Shown here one piece after another: positions 32,810 to 41,334 of a stretch of DNA of 64,000 bases. A model generated the notes under the pieces. It was not told where the DNA came from and made no database searches. It saw nothing but the letters and a program-made list of their open reading frames with translations. The stretch is from CAZPAN01 sp964581165 (GTDB lineage: Bacteria; Actinomycetota; Coriobacteriia; Coriobacteriales; CADBOM01). The DNA is taken from assembly GCA_964581165.1 (NCBI GenBank), contig CAZOMM010000001.1, positions 1 through 64,000 of the forward strand. The letters run 5' to 3'. Position numbers and translations under genes: made by a program. Positions within the stretch are counted from its first letter, which is position 1. Each line of letters begins with the position of its first letter.

Positions 32810-32853
32810 TTTCTGTCGCGCGATCGGAGACGCTTTTGTTAACGCGACAGAAA
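32810..32853 (-). promoter_or_regulatory. 11-bp hairpin in the amt leader, next to the ribosome site
   Basis: TTTCTGTCGCG (32810-32820) and CGCGACAGAAA (32843-32853) pair perfectly. On the minus strand the 3' arm runs directly into the AGGGTGG ribosome site of amt, so folding could modulate translation. Confidence 0.5.
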
Positions 32854-32944
32854 GAGCATATGTGCTGGTTTTTTCCTAAATGTTTCGATAACGCTTGCCC
32901 GAGCCTCGTAACATTTTTTTGAACAGGCGGTTATCTCAAAGAAA

Positions 32945-32961
32945 CAATGGTTTAACCATTG
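32945..32961 (-). promoter_or_regulatory. Palindromic operator candidate upstream of amt
   Basis: CAATGGTT, one T, AACCATTG: a perfect 8+8 palindrome about 150 bases before amt. Size and symmetry suit a dimeric repressor or activator; the regulator is unknown. Confidence 0.45.
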
Positions 32962-32978
32962 GGCAATAAGAGAGGCTC

Positions 32979-33019
32979 AAATCGCTGATTTTGAGTCGCT
33001 GATTGATTGTCAGCGATTT
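32979..33019 (-). terminator. Hairpin overlapping the stop of the acyl-CoA synthetase
   Basis: AAATCGCTGA (32979-32988) and TCAGCGATTT (33010-33019) are a perfect 10-bp pair at the very end of the synthetase gene, with another TCGCTGATT copy in the loop. No U-tract follows on the minus strand, so termination is uncertain. Confidence 0.4.
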
Positions 33020-34796
33020 ATACCAGACCGTCTTTTTTATCGTTGGTGGCAGCTAGGTCGGCATTACGAATTGCGGCTCTCCTGATCTTGCCATTAACAG
33101 TCTTAGGCAAAGCATCAACATAAGAGATGATCCTAGGATATTTATAAGGTGCAGTTTCCTTTTTACACCAGGTTTGCAGTTCTTTTGTCAACTCGTCAGA
33201 TGCCTCAAAACCAGGGCTTAGCACAATAGTTGCCTTAACACTCATGCCTCTAATCTCATCAGGCACACCCGTAACTGCACACTCGGCAACTGCATCGTGC
33301 TCCAAAAGCACGCTTTCGATCTCAAAGGGACCAATCCTGTATCCGCTCGACTTGATCACATCATCATTGCGGCCCACATACCATAGATAACCGTCTTCGT
33401 CGCGCCAGGCTGTATCTCCTGTGTGATACCAGCCATCTCGAATTGCAGCTTTTGTGCGCTCCTCATCACGGTAATACTCGGTAAGAATGCCTGGAACCCA
33501 GTGCCAGTTGGTGTAATCGTGGACTTCGATGCAAATTTCGCCAGTTACACCAGCATTACATTCTTGGTTGTTTTCGTTCAAGATCGCCACATGATATAGG
33601 GGATTTGGCTTACCCATTGAACCCGGTTTGGGAACCATGTTGGTGAGATTGGCAACAGCAAGCGGGGTCTCGGTTTGCCCAAAGCCCTCAAAAATTGTAA
33701 GTCCGGTATGCTCCTTCCAAGCATTGAATAAATCGGGATTAAGAGCCTCACCTGCAGTAGTTGAGTAAACCAAGCTCGACAGATCGTAGGAATCGACATC
33801 TTCGAGCATGATCATGCGATACATCGTAGGTGGACAGCATAGAGTTGTGATCTTGTAGTCTTGAATTAGCCGCAAAATTTCCGCAGCATCAAAGCGGTCA
33901 AAGTCGTAGGTTAAAACGCATGCCTCCATGAGCCACTGCCCATAGAACTTGCCCCAAACAGCTTTGCCCCATCCGGTATCAGCAATCGTAAAATGAACAC
34001 CGCCGTCGCTAACAACATTGTGCCAATGCTTGGCTGTGACCAAGTGCCCCAAGGGATAGGCTCCATCGTGCATAACCATCTTAGGCTCGCCCGATGTTCC
34101 GGACGAAAAGTACATCAAGAAGGGATCTGCAGGACTTGTTTGAACCTTCTCAAAGACCTCAGATGTCTTGCGAACTTCGGTATTAAAGTCGATCCAACCC
34201 TCACGCTCTACAGGCAAAGCGCAGATGCCGTCGGGGCCGCTGAGCACAGATCCAATTGTGGGATCTTTCTTGGGATCACCCATGCCGCCGCCTCCGCCAT
34301 TTACAAGGAAGACTTTTTCGACACTAGGACACTTAGGCAGGCATGCATCTACTACATCGGGGATAAAACCGCATGAAGTGCAGATAACATACTTAATTTC
34401 TGCACTATCAAGGCGGTATTTAAGATCGTGCTCCTTAAGCATAAAAGTAGCTGGCACCATTACGGCACCAAGTTTATGTAATGCTACTGCAGTAAACCAA
34501 AACTGGTAATGACGCCTAAGAATCACCATCACCATATCGCCGCGCTTAACACCTTGCGAGGCAAGCATGTTGGCAGTTTTGTCCGACCAAAGCTTGATGT
34601 CTGCAAAGGTAAAGATGTGCTCCTCGCCCTCAGGGTTACACCATATCATTGCTGGTCTGTCTGGCTCTGCCGTTGCTATATCGTCTACGCAGTCATAAGC
34701 AAAATTGAAATCTTTGGGTATCTCCAAGTCAAAGTCTGATAAGACTCCGTTGGCATCATAGGTCTCCCTGACGTATCTTTCATTGATCTTGAGCAT
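33018..34796 (-). CDS. AMP-forming acyl-CoA synthetase
   Basis: A 592-residue ANL-superfamily ligase, closest in pattern to medium-chain acyl-CoA synthetases. The P-loop is MYFSSGTSGEPKMV near residue 215, 'FEGFGQTETPLAVA' near 370, 'YHTGDTAWRDEDGYLWYVGRNDDVIKSSGYRIGP' type A8 region near 445-480 and the catalytic Lys in 'PKTVNGKIRRAAIR' near the C-terminus. It activates a carboxylate with ATP to the acyl-CoA. ATG at 34796 has GGGAAGG upstream. It follows an XRE-cupin regulator, a frequent pairing. Confidence 0.93.
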   Translation of the reverse strand: MLKINERYVRETYDANGVLSDFDLEIPKDFNFAYDCVDDIATAEPDRPAMIWCNPEGEEHIFTFADIKLWSDKTANMLASQGVKRGDMVMVILRRHYQFWFTAVALHKLGAVMVPATFMLKEHDLKYRLDSAEIKYVICTSCGFIPDVVDACLPKCPSVEKVFLVNGGGGGMGDPKKDPTIGSVLSGPDGICALPVEREGWIDFNTEVRKTSEVFEKVQTSPADPFLMYFSSGTSGEPKMVMHDGAYPLGHLVTAKHWHNVVSDGGVHFTIADTGWGKAVWGKFYGQWLMEACVLTYDFDRFDAAEILRLIQDYKITTLCCPPTMYRMIMLEDVDSYDLSSLVYSTTAGEALNPDLFNAWKEHTGLTIFEGFGQTETPLAVANLTNMVPKPGSMGKPNPLYHVAILNENNQECNAGVTGEICIEVHDYTNWHWVPGILTEYYRDEERTKAAIRDGWYHTGDTAWRDEDGYLWYVGRNDDVIKSSGYRIGPFEIESVLLEHDAVAECAVTGVPDEIRGMSVKATIVLSPGFEASDELTKELQTWCKKETAPYKYPRIISYVDALPKTVNGKIRRAAIRNADLAATNDKKDGLV

Positions 34797-34910
34797 AGTT
34801 AGCCTTCCCATTGCTTACAGTCGGCACGACGAGGCCATGCCGGTCAAATTAGTCTTTGTCCGCCAATGAATGGGGTTGTGGGGGAAATCTGTAGCGGTGT
34901 TCAGAAAGAA

Positions 34911-35507
34911 TCAGAAATCCCCTTCGGAAATTCCGTCTTCTGGGGATCGAATCACTATGGCCAAAAAGACGCAGGGTTCGCCACCAATGGCAATCATTCC
35001 ATGTCCGCGTCCAGAGTCGTAAAGCAAGGCATCGCCTGCCGATAGCTCCTCGATATGATCTTCGTATCTAAAGCGAAGCTTGCCGCTAAGAATAAAATCA
35101 AACTCTTGGCCATTGTGTTTTGAGAGATGAATAGGTGCTTCTTGCTCCTCTTCTAGATAGGGAGCTGTAACTACAAAAGGCTCACATAGCTTGCCTTCAA
35201 AGTTTGGAGCTACGTGTAGATATTCAAATCCGGCTCTTCTGCGAATATGCAGGCCATCGCCAGAGCGCACTACCGAATAACCACGAAGATGTGGATTTTC
35301 TCCGGTTAAAAGCTCGATAACATCTACTCCAAGCTTTTCTGCACATTTGTAAAGGAAGGTAAAACTCAGATCGCTCTCACCCGATTCTTGGGCAAGGTAT
35401 TCTTCGACACTACGACCGGTGGCCTCAGCCATCTCTTCGTCGCTAAATCCTAGGTCGTCTCGCAGGGAGCGAATCCTGCTAGCGATCTCGTTGATATTTG
35501 GATCCAT
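34911..35507 (-). CDS. XRE-family regulator with C-terminal cupin
   Basis: A 198-residue protein. Residues 5-65 form a helix-turn-helix of Cro/CI type ('RSLRDDLGFSDEEMAEATGR'), residues 110-190 a cupin barrel with 'HLSKHNGQEFDFILSGKLRFRYEDH' type motif 1 and 'LSAGDALLYDSGRGHGMIAI' type motif 2. Such proteins sense small molecules (amino acids, polyamines, acyl compounds) and usually regulate the adjacent gene. AGGGAGGACAG precedes the ATG at 35507. The next gene, on the same strand, is the acyl-CoA synthetase, so it is the likely target. Confidence 0.92.
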   Translation of the reverse strand: MDPNINEIASRIRSLRDDLGFSDEEMAEATGRSVEEYLAQESGESDLSFTFLYKCAEKLGVDVIELLTGENPHLRGYSVVRSGDGLHIRRRAGFEYLHVAPNFEGKLCEPFVVTAPYLEEEQEAPIHLSKHNGQEFDFILSGKLRFRYEDHIEELSAGDALLYDSGRGHGMIAIGGEPCVFLAIVIRSPEDGISEGDF

Positions 35508-35590
35508 ATCTGTCCTCCCTAACTTAGTCAACTCGGATCTGCTACAGCTAAATTAGCTAAACAATCGTCAGGTCGAGATTCTAGCTAGCT

Positions 35591-35660
35591 CGTTTGCTTG
35601 CGTTTACTTACGTTTGCTTTCGCTCATTTTCGCTTACTTTAGCTTACTTTCGCTTACTTG
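35591..35660 (+). repeat. Seven tandem 10-bp units
   Basis: Seven consecutive units in perfect 10-bp register (CGTTTGCTTG, CGTTTACTTA, CGTTTGCTTT, CGCTCATTTT, CGCTTACTTT, AGCTTACTTT, CGCTTACTTG). They lie between the divergent XRE-cupin and QueT-like genes. A GAGACAG/CTGTCTC hairpin (about 35729-35757) follows in the same 314-base interval; no preQ1 riboswitch consensus was found. Confidence 0.8.
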
Positions 35661-35821
35661 GCAGAGCCTAAGCGCCTTGTAATAAATGCAAAAGCTATGT
35701 ATAAAGGGCTTTATTTAATCTGAGCTAGAGACAGGGCGGTATTGTAGCACTGTCTCGTACCTTAAAGACTTTTGGATGCCATACGGTATCCATACGGTAC
35801 ATATGAGGAGTAAGAAAACAC

Positions 35822-36442
35822 ATGAGAGACACAGAGGCATCGGAGACATCGGAGGCATCAGAGTCATCGGGCAGCAGATCCGAAAATGTTGCCAGAACTG
35901 GAATGATTGCTGCTCTGTATGCGGTTGCCACCCTAGTTACGATGTTTGTACTACAGGGACTTTCTTGGGGACTTGTTCAAATTAGAATCTCAGAAGCTCT
36001 GATGGCCTTTGCTTTGTTTTCTCGATCGGCAATTCGAGGTCTTGGAATTGGCTGTGCAATTGCCAACTTACTTGCAATTCCGCTTGCTGGTACTGGTGCT
36101 TTAGGTTTGCTGGATGTGTTTTTTGGAACCTTAGCCACAGTTTTAGGTGCAATGTGGTGCTGGAAAATGCGCGAACACAAGCTGTTGGGGCTTTTTGGGC
36201 CAGTAATCACGAATGCCTTGATTGTTCCAGCGTATCTACCTTTTCTCCTAACAGCTGCTGGAGCTTATACAATCCCCTTTACAGATATTGCGATTACCGG
36301 GGCCTATCCAATTTTGTATCTGGTTGGAGTCGCAGGAATTGGAATTGGGGAGCTTATATCTGTAATTGCTCTTGGCTATCCCTTATCTAGATATCTTGCG
36401 AAGACGGGCCTGTTTACAGATAAACCAGATAAATCAGAATGA
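35822..36442 (+). CDS. QueT-family ECF transporter substrate-binding protein
   Basis: A 206-residue membrane protein with about six helices. After a 25-residue Ser/Glu/Thr/Ala tail of repeat origin, 'RTGMIAALYAVATLVTMFVL' starts the S-component fold; 'QIRISEALMAFALFS' and 'GCAIANLLA' are features of the QueT group, proposed to import queuosine precursors with the ECF energising module. GAGGAG lies 12 bases before the ATG. The ECF ATPases are not in the window. No preQ1 riboswitch is visible upstream, which weakens the substrate assignment. Confidence 0.82.
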   Translation: MRDTEASETSEASESSGSRSENVARTGMIAALYAVATLVTMFVLQGLSWGLVQIRISEALMAFALFSRSAIRGLGIGCAIANLLAIPLAGTGALGLLDVFFGTLATVLGAMWCWKMREHKLLGLFGPVITNALIVPAYLPFLLTAAGAYTIPFTDIAITGAYPILYLVGVAGIGIGELISVIALGYPLSRYLAKTGLFTDKPDKSE

Positions 36443-36445
36443 GAT

Positions 36446-36485
36446 AAAAAATGCTAGCTTTGTAAAAAATGCTAGCGTTTTACTG
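36446..36485 (+). terminator. Repeat-rich hairpin after the QueT-like gene
   Basis: AAAAAATGCTAGC occurs twice; the two GCTAGC palindromes can pair with each other and are followed by GTTTT. Likely a weak terminator. Confidence 0.4.
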
Positions 36486-36580
36486 TATAGGGGTTTATCC
36501 TGTAGTCTGTTTTTGTAACTCCTTAGCGGCTGCAATATGTCCGTATTTGGATTGACCATAAGTTTGGATTGTTCAGAAAT

Positions 36581-36614
36581 AAATGACGCATGAACGTAAA
36601 TGATGCATGAACGA
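36581..36614 (+). repeat. 17-bp direct repeat before the glycosyltransferase
   Basis: AAATGACGCATGAACGT (36581-36597) is followed at once by AAATGATGCATGAACGA (36598-36614). It abuts the ribosome site of the next gene and could be a regulator-binding repeat or a simple duplication. Confidence 0.7.
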
Positions 36615-36628
36615 AACCGGAGATACCA

Positions 36629-37870
36629 TTGAACCCTGTGATCATCATACCTACATATGTAAGTGCTTCAAAACAGCGTACCGAGGCAGGTGTGATTGAT
36701 ACCTACGATCACATGACACCACTTGATAGGCCAGGCGAATTGGGAAGATGTCTCTCTTCGCTTAAGGGCTTGGAGACTTTGGCACCAGTGGTAATTTTGG
36801 TTGTTAGTGAACAGTCTTGCGAAGAACAAGCGCTAGAGAAGATTCGTTCGGATGCTGCGTATTTTGCTGGAGATTTAGATATCTCGGTTATAGGACATAG
36901 CGAGGAAGCTTTCTTGCACACCAGGATGGTTCAGCTTGGTGCTGCTGATCACACTAAGGGAATTTCGCTTACTGGCTATGGTGCTATGCGCAATTTTGCT
37001 TTGATTTACGCCGCTACGATGGGTTATACCGAGGCTATTTTTATAGACGATGACGAGATAGTCGAAGATCCCGAATTTGTTTCTAAGGCCTGTTATGGCC
37101 TGGGGATGCTTACACAAAGCGATGTTCCCATCCTTGTTAAGTCGGGTTATTACCTAGACAGACGAGGAAGTTATCGAGCAAGAGAAAAGCGCGGTTGGTA
37201 CAACAAGTTTTGGAAACAGCATGAAGGCTTTAACGCTTGGATCGACAAGGCAATGGCAGGACCTAGGATATCGCCGTCTAATACGGCATGTGGAGGGTGC
37301 TTGGCTTTGCATCGAGAGGCTTTTAGGCGTGTTTCTTTTGATCCGTGGATCCCAAGAGGGGAGGATCTAGATTTTCTCTTAAACGTGAGGATGTATGGAT
37401 CAGAAATATGGTTCGATAACGCTTGGCATCTAAGACACCTACCCCCAAAAAGCTCCAAGATGGAGTCGATCAGATTTAGACAGGACATTTATAGGTGGTT
37501 TTACGAGAATCGCAAGCTTGAGTTTTCGAGCGCCCAGATAGATCTTTTGCAAGTTCCCACTAGTTCCTTAATGCCGTATCCGGGACCTTTTTTGGAGTCG
37601 TCCATCAATTTCAACATTTTTATGACAGCTCTTCTTAGGTCAATTGGCAGATCAGGTCATAGAAGGGCTTATTTTAGGGCTGCGATGGACTCGAGGCGAG
37701 GTGCTGTGGAGTACGCAAAAGAAAACTGCTCTAATTACTTTTCGTTCCAGCGAGCTTGGCCAGAGGTCGTGGCTGTTCTAGAAGAGGATCTAGCACTTGC
37801 TGGTGCCTTCGAAAGAGCCAAGGTAAAACCCATAGCCCAATCGGGATCGGATAAGACAGATGATGGATGA
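36629..37870 (+). CDS. Family-2-like glycosyltransferase
   Basis: A 413-residue protein with a GT-A fold. 'MNPVIIIPTYVS' starts the nucleotide-sugar site, 'GYTEAIFIDDDEIVEDPEF' near residue 130 holds the DxD-type metal motif, and 'RGEDLDFLLNVRMYGSEIWF' near 245 resembles the catalytic (E/D)D segment. No membrane helix is evident. TTG at 36629 is preceded by CCGGAGA. It overlaps the LytS-type kinase gene by 11 bases, so it is part of that operon, which is unusual for a sensor pair. The acceptor is unknown; wall or capsular glycan is plausible. Confidence 0.8.
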   Translation: MNPVIIIPTYVSASKQRTEAGVIDTYDHMTPLDRPGELGRCLSSLKGLETLAPVVILVVSEQSCEEQALEKIRSDAAYFAGDLDISVIGHSEEAFLHTRMVQLGAADHTKGISLTGYGAMRNFALIYAATMGYTEAIFIDDDEIVEDPEFVSKACYGLGMLTQSDVPILVKSGYYLDRRGSYRAREKRGWYNKFWKQHEGFNAWIDKAMAGPRISPSNTACGGCLALHREAFRRVSFDPWIPRGEDLDFLLNVRMYGSEIWFDNAWHLRHLPPKSSKMESIRFRQDIYRWFYENRKLEFSSAQIDLLQVPTSSLMPYPGPFLESSINFNIFMTALLRSIGRSGHRRAYFRAAMDSRRGAVEYAKENCSNYFSFQRAWPEVVAVLEEDLALAGAFERAKVKPIAQSGSDKTDDG

Positions 37871-39236
37871 GAGTACCGGCAGGCCAGCGAATGGTCGGCA
37901 TACCCATCAGATGCTTACCTTTGTATCAGCGATCCTGCTGGTTTTGTTTGCCTGTGGGCTAATAGCCTCGTTTAGCTATGAACTTATTGTCTGGGAACTT
38001 GTTTGTGTAGTTGGATTGTCTATATGTTCAATCTTGCTAGGCAGGTTCTCTAAAAGCTCAGATAAGCTTCGTGCCGATCAAACCAACCGAATGCTTAGTC
38101 TTGCGGGTAACACCTTAGGTTTTATGCGCAAAGGTCTCGATGAATACTCGGCAACTAAGGCTTGCGAGGCGCTTCTTCCATTCACAGAGGCTGAGTCGGC
38201 TGCAATCTATGACAAGAGCGCAACGCTGCTAGGAACCTGTGGGTGCGAGACTTTGTGGGATAGATATGGGGATCCTGTACCAACGCTTGCTGCTCAAACT
38301 CGTTTTGAGTATGGTGCCAAGTTTGTAATAGGCACTGATGCCACAGTAAAGGGCGGTCTTCCAACTAGACTTAAGGGATGCATTGTTGTTCCCTTAACTG
38401 TGCAAGACAATCTGGTGGGAATGCTTAAGCTTTACTATCCTAGCCATTCAGATATCGATGAAACGCAGCAAGCTATGGCAATGGGTTTTGCGATTTTGCT
38501 GTCCAATCAGCTGGCCTTGGCAGAACTGGATGCCAAAACAGAGCTTGCTACAAAGATGGAATTGCGTGCTTTGCAAGCCCAGATTAACCCTCATTTCTTA
38601 TTCAATACAATCAATACCATTGCGTCTTTGATCCGCACCGATCCAAGGCAGGCCAGAGTTTTGCTTAGAGAGTTTGCGGTCTTTTATCGCAGAACCCTAG
38701 AAAGCTCACAAGACCTAATTACCATCGAGCTAGAATTAACTCAGACTTTACGTTATCTTGGATTCGAGCGCGCCCGTTTTGGGACAGAAAGGATTCGGCT
38801 TTCTAATTATGTAGAGCCCGGCCTCGATAGTTTAGAAGTGCCCGCCTTTATCATCCAACCCATAGTAGAAAATGCTGTGGGGCATGCAATGAGACCAGAT
38901 GGTGAGGTACTTCATATTAAAATCGAGGTTAAAAGGCAAGGCGATGATGTTGTTATCTCAGTTGCCGACGATGGTGTTGGAATGGAATCGGCAAAGTCGG
39001 CGACAGCTGTTCAAAAGGGCAACTCCCCAGGTGCTGGGATAGCTCTTAAGAACGTTGATGATAGACTCAAAAGTTGCTTTGGATCTGGATCGGGCATACA
39101 CATAGACTCGGTCTTAAATGAGGGAACTATCGTGTATCTAACACTTGCTGGTGCTGCATTGGGCTTGGACGAAGATTTGGATGAGGAGTCAGAGCAAGTA
39201 GAAGTAGCCGAGGCAAAAGATGCGATGTTGAATTAA
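37860..39236 (+). CDS. LytS-family sensor histidine kinase
   Basis: A 458-residue kinase. Two membrane helices near residues 17-62, a GAF-like region at about 85-215, then the His_kinase core 'ALQAQINPHFLFNTINTIASLI' near residue 243 with the phospho-acceptor His, and an ATPase domain with 'FIIQPIVENAVGHAM' and 'DDGVGM'. Classical LytS has five to six helices with a 5TM sensor domain; here the sensor is reduced. Start is ATG at 37860 or 37863, inside the upstream glycosyltransferase gene. Partner of the LytTR regulator at 39247. Confidence 0.92.
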   Translation: MMDESTGRPANGRHTHQMLTFVSAILLVLFACGLIASFSYELIVWELVCVVGLSICSILLGRFSKSSDKLRADQTNRMLSLAGNTLGFMRKGLDEYSATKACEALLPFTEAESAAIYDKSATLLGTCGCETLWDRYGDPVPTLAAQTRFEYGAKFVIGTDATVKGGLPTRLKGCIVVPLTVQDNLVGMLKLYYPSHSDIDETQQAMAMGFAILLSNQLALAELDAKTELATKMELRALQAQINPHFLFNTINTIASLIRTDPRQARVLLREFAVFYRRTLESSQDLITIELELTQTLRYLGFERARFGTERIRLSNYVEPGLDSLEVPAFIIQPIVENAVGHAMRPDGEVLHIKIEVKRQGDDVVISVADDGVGMESAKSATAVQKGNSPGAGIALKNVDDRLKSCFGSGSGIHIDSVLNEGTIVYLTLAGAALGLDEDLDEESEQVEVAEAKDAMLN

Positions 39237-39246
39237 GGAGGACACA

Positions 39247-39960
39247 TTGTTACGCGCGATGATAGTAGATGATGAGGCACCGGCAAGATCGGAGCTAAGC
39301 TACATGCTTCAGGAGACCAATCAGGTTGAGGTTATTGCTGAAGCCAGTAGTGTTAGGGAGGCCATTGAGAGCCTAAAGGACAATGGCTGCGATGTGATGT
39401 TTTTGGACATCAACATGCCAGGCGCTACAGGTCTTCAGCTTGCGCAGGCCCTCACCAAGATTTCCCGCCCACCAGCGGTGGTTTTTGTAACTGCATATAG
39501 TGAGTATGCCGTAGAGGCATTCAAGGTTAATGCTATCGACTATTTAGTAAAACCCATAGAGATTGATAGGCTTTATCAGGCCATTGAGAAGGTTAAAAAG
39601 CATGTCTCTATGATCAACAAGAACAATCCCGCAGAGAGAATTCCGGTTGAAAAGGGTGGAAAGAAGCTACTCGTTTCTACAGACAAAATTCTCTACATTA
39701 TGGCAAAAGACGATTACTCCTATCTCTATACAGCGAGCGATAGATATCTGTCGACTGTGTCTTTGGCTAATCTAGAGAGCAAGCTTGAGATGCATGGCTT
39801 TTTTAGAGTACATCGTGGATATCTGGTAAATCTTGCTTGCGTTGAAGAAGTTACTCCTGTAAATGGTGGAACCCTGCTACTAACTCTTTCTGGAACTGAT
39901 GTACAGATTCCGGTTTCGCGCAGGAGGGTCTCGGCGCTTAAGAAGGCTCTTGGTCTTTAG
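39247..39960 (+). CDS. LytTR-family response regulator
   Basis: A 237-residue regulator. Receiver with VDDEAPARSELSYML at the start, phospho-Asp in 'DVMFLDINMPGATG' near 55 and Lys in 'AIDYLVKPIEIDRL' near 104. The LytTR DNA-binding domain follows (KILYIMAKDDYSYLYT, FFRVHRGYLVNL). TTG at 39247 has AAGGAGGAC at good spacing. Forms a two-component system with the preceding kinase, likely controlling wall or transport functions as in LytSR/YpdAB relatives. Confidence 0.94.
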   Translation: MLRAMIVDDEAPARSELSYMLQETNQVEVIAEASSVREAIESLKDNGCDVMFLDINMPGATGLQLAQALTKISRPPAVVFVTAYSEYAVEAFKVNAIDYLVKPIEIDRLYQAIEKVKKHVSMINKNNPAERIPVEKGGKKLLVSTDKILYIMAKDDYSYLYTASDRYLSTVSLANLESKLEMHGFFRVHRGYLVNLACVEEVTPVNGGTLLLTLSGTDVQIPVSRRRVSALKKALGL

Positions 39961-40016
39961 CGCAATAGGCTACTGCAATAGAGACTACGATAGAGACTGG
40001 GGTAAAGGGGTTCGTT

Positions 40017-41051
40017 ATGAGGGCAGCATGCCTAACTAGGGAATTTGATCCTGTAGACAATACTTCCGGTAAGGTGGAGTGCATCGATTGGCCTAAGCCT
40101 AAACTTGTTCATGACGACGATGTGCTCGTAAAAGTAGCCTACGCATCTATTTGTGGATCAGACAAGCATTACATCAAGGACAATCTCTTTTCTGGAACGC
40201 TTCCTTACGTTGTAGGACATGAGATGTCTGGGGTTATAGAAGATCTAGGTTCTGCAGCTAAAGAGATGGGCCTTGGTGTAGGCGATCGAGTAACCGGAAA
40301 CTTTTTGCTTGAGTGTGGCCTTTGCTTTGATTGCCGTACCGGCCGTCAGCAATTCTGCAAGCATCCTAAGTTGATGCTAGGCACTCAAGCAGAGTACCTA
40401 GTTTGGAATGCTAATCAGATTTTTAAAATTCCAGATGATGTTTCGCTTGAGGTTGCCTCGTTAACCGAGCCCTTTGCAATTGCGGTCAATGCTGTTATGA
40501 GGGCAGGAATTTCTGTAGGCAAAAGCGTTTTTGTTATAGGTGCTGGATCAATTGGACAGATGCTGATTCAGCTTGCTCGCATAAATGGCGCGAGCCTTGT
40601 TGCCACTTCGGCTAGGACTGCCTCTAAAAGAGACCTGGCCTTAAGTTTTGGCGCTGATGAGGCTATTGATCCCAATGAGGTAGATGTTGTTGAGGAGGCC
40701 TTGAGAATCACTGGAGGACGTGGTTTTGACATTGTAATTGAGGCCTCGGGCAATATCGATTGTGTAAACCAAGGCATCGATATGGCTGCCGAAGGTGGCA
40801 AGGTGCTGATGGTGTCGTATTACGATCCCGAAAAAGAAGTGCCCATCAAGGTTTTTAAGAAGCTCGTTCAGCGTGAAGTAACTTTACAGGGTATGCAGCT
40901 GGGTCAAACAGGATGGCCCTATGCAATTAGCATGCTTTCGCGCGTGGATTTGGAGCCACTCATCACAAAGGTTTACGATCTAGAGGACGTAGAAAAAGCC
41001 TATGAAGATTTGATGGAGGGCACTCAGCTAAAGATTCTCCTTAAGTGTTAG
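40017..41051 (+). CDS. Zinc-dependent alcohol dehydrogenase (MDR family)
   Basis: A 344-residue medium-chain dehydrogenase. 'ASICGSDKHYI' near residue 43 has the catalytic zinc Cys, 'GHEMSGVIEDLG' near 68 the His-Glu pair, 'ECGLCFDCRTGRQQFCKHP' near 100 the structural zinc Cys set and 'VFVIGAGSIGQMLIQLA' near 165 the NAD site. The substrate could be a polyol, threonine or other secondary alcohol. AAAGGGG precedes the ATG. It is followed by an 8-bp terminator hairpin. Confidence 0.93.
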   Translation: MRAACLTREFDPVDNTSGKVECIDWPKPKLVHDDDVLVKVAYASICGSDKHYIKDNLFSGTLPYVVGHEMSGVIEDLGSAAKEMGLGVGDRVTGNFLLECGLCFDCRTGRQQFCKHPKLMLGTQAEYLVWNANQIFKIPDDVSLEVASLTEPFAIAVNAVMRAGISVGKSVFVIGAGSIGQMLIQLARINGASLVATSARTASKRDLALSFGADEAIDPNEVDVVEEALRITGGRGFDIVIEASGNIDCVNQGIDMAAEGGKVLMVSYYDPEKEVPIKVFKKLVQREVTLQGMQLGQTGWPYAISMLSRVDLEPLITKVYDLEDVEKAYEDLMEGTQLKILLKC

Positions 41052-41160
41052 GGCTAAGCAGAGATTTTGGCAAGCACCATATCTGGACGGCCAAATTAGG
41101 TAAACACCAAGCGACTATGATCCCCTTAGCCATATTTAACAAACTTGTAACACTTATCCC

Positions 41161-41202
41161 AAAAAGCCTCGGTACACTTTAGCGCTGGAAGTTCGGCTTT
41201 TT
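41161..41202 (+). terminator. Terminator after the alcohol dehydrogenase
   Basis: AAAAAGCC (41161-41168) and GGCTTTTT (41195-41202) form a perfect 8-bp stem ending in Ts. Confidence 0.6.
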
Positions 41203-41334
41203 AAACAATTGCTTTGTGGACTTACTTCGTGGGCTTTTGTCTAAAAATCTGACAAGTAGTCTTTAAAGCGTGTGACTGAAGGCTGAACATTGAATCTATG
41301 GGGAAGAACTGAATATTGTGAAGGAGCATTGCAC

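Noticed and set aside
35661..35821. preQ1 riboswitch before the QueT-like gene
   Set aside because: Searched by eye for the compact preQ1-I and preQ1-II patterns; only a GAGACAG/CTGTCTC hairpin was found.
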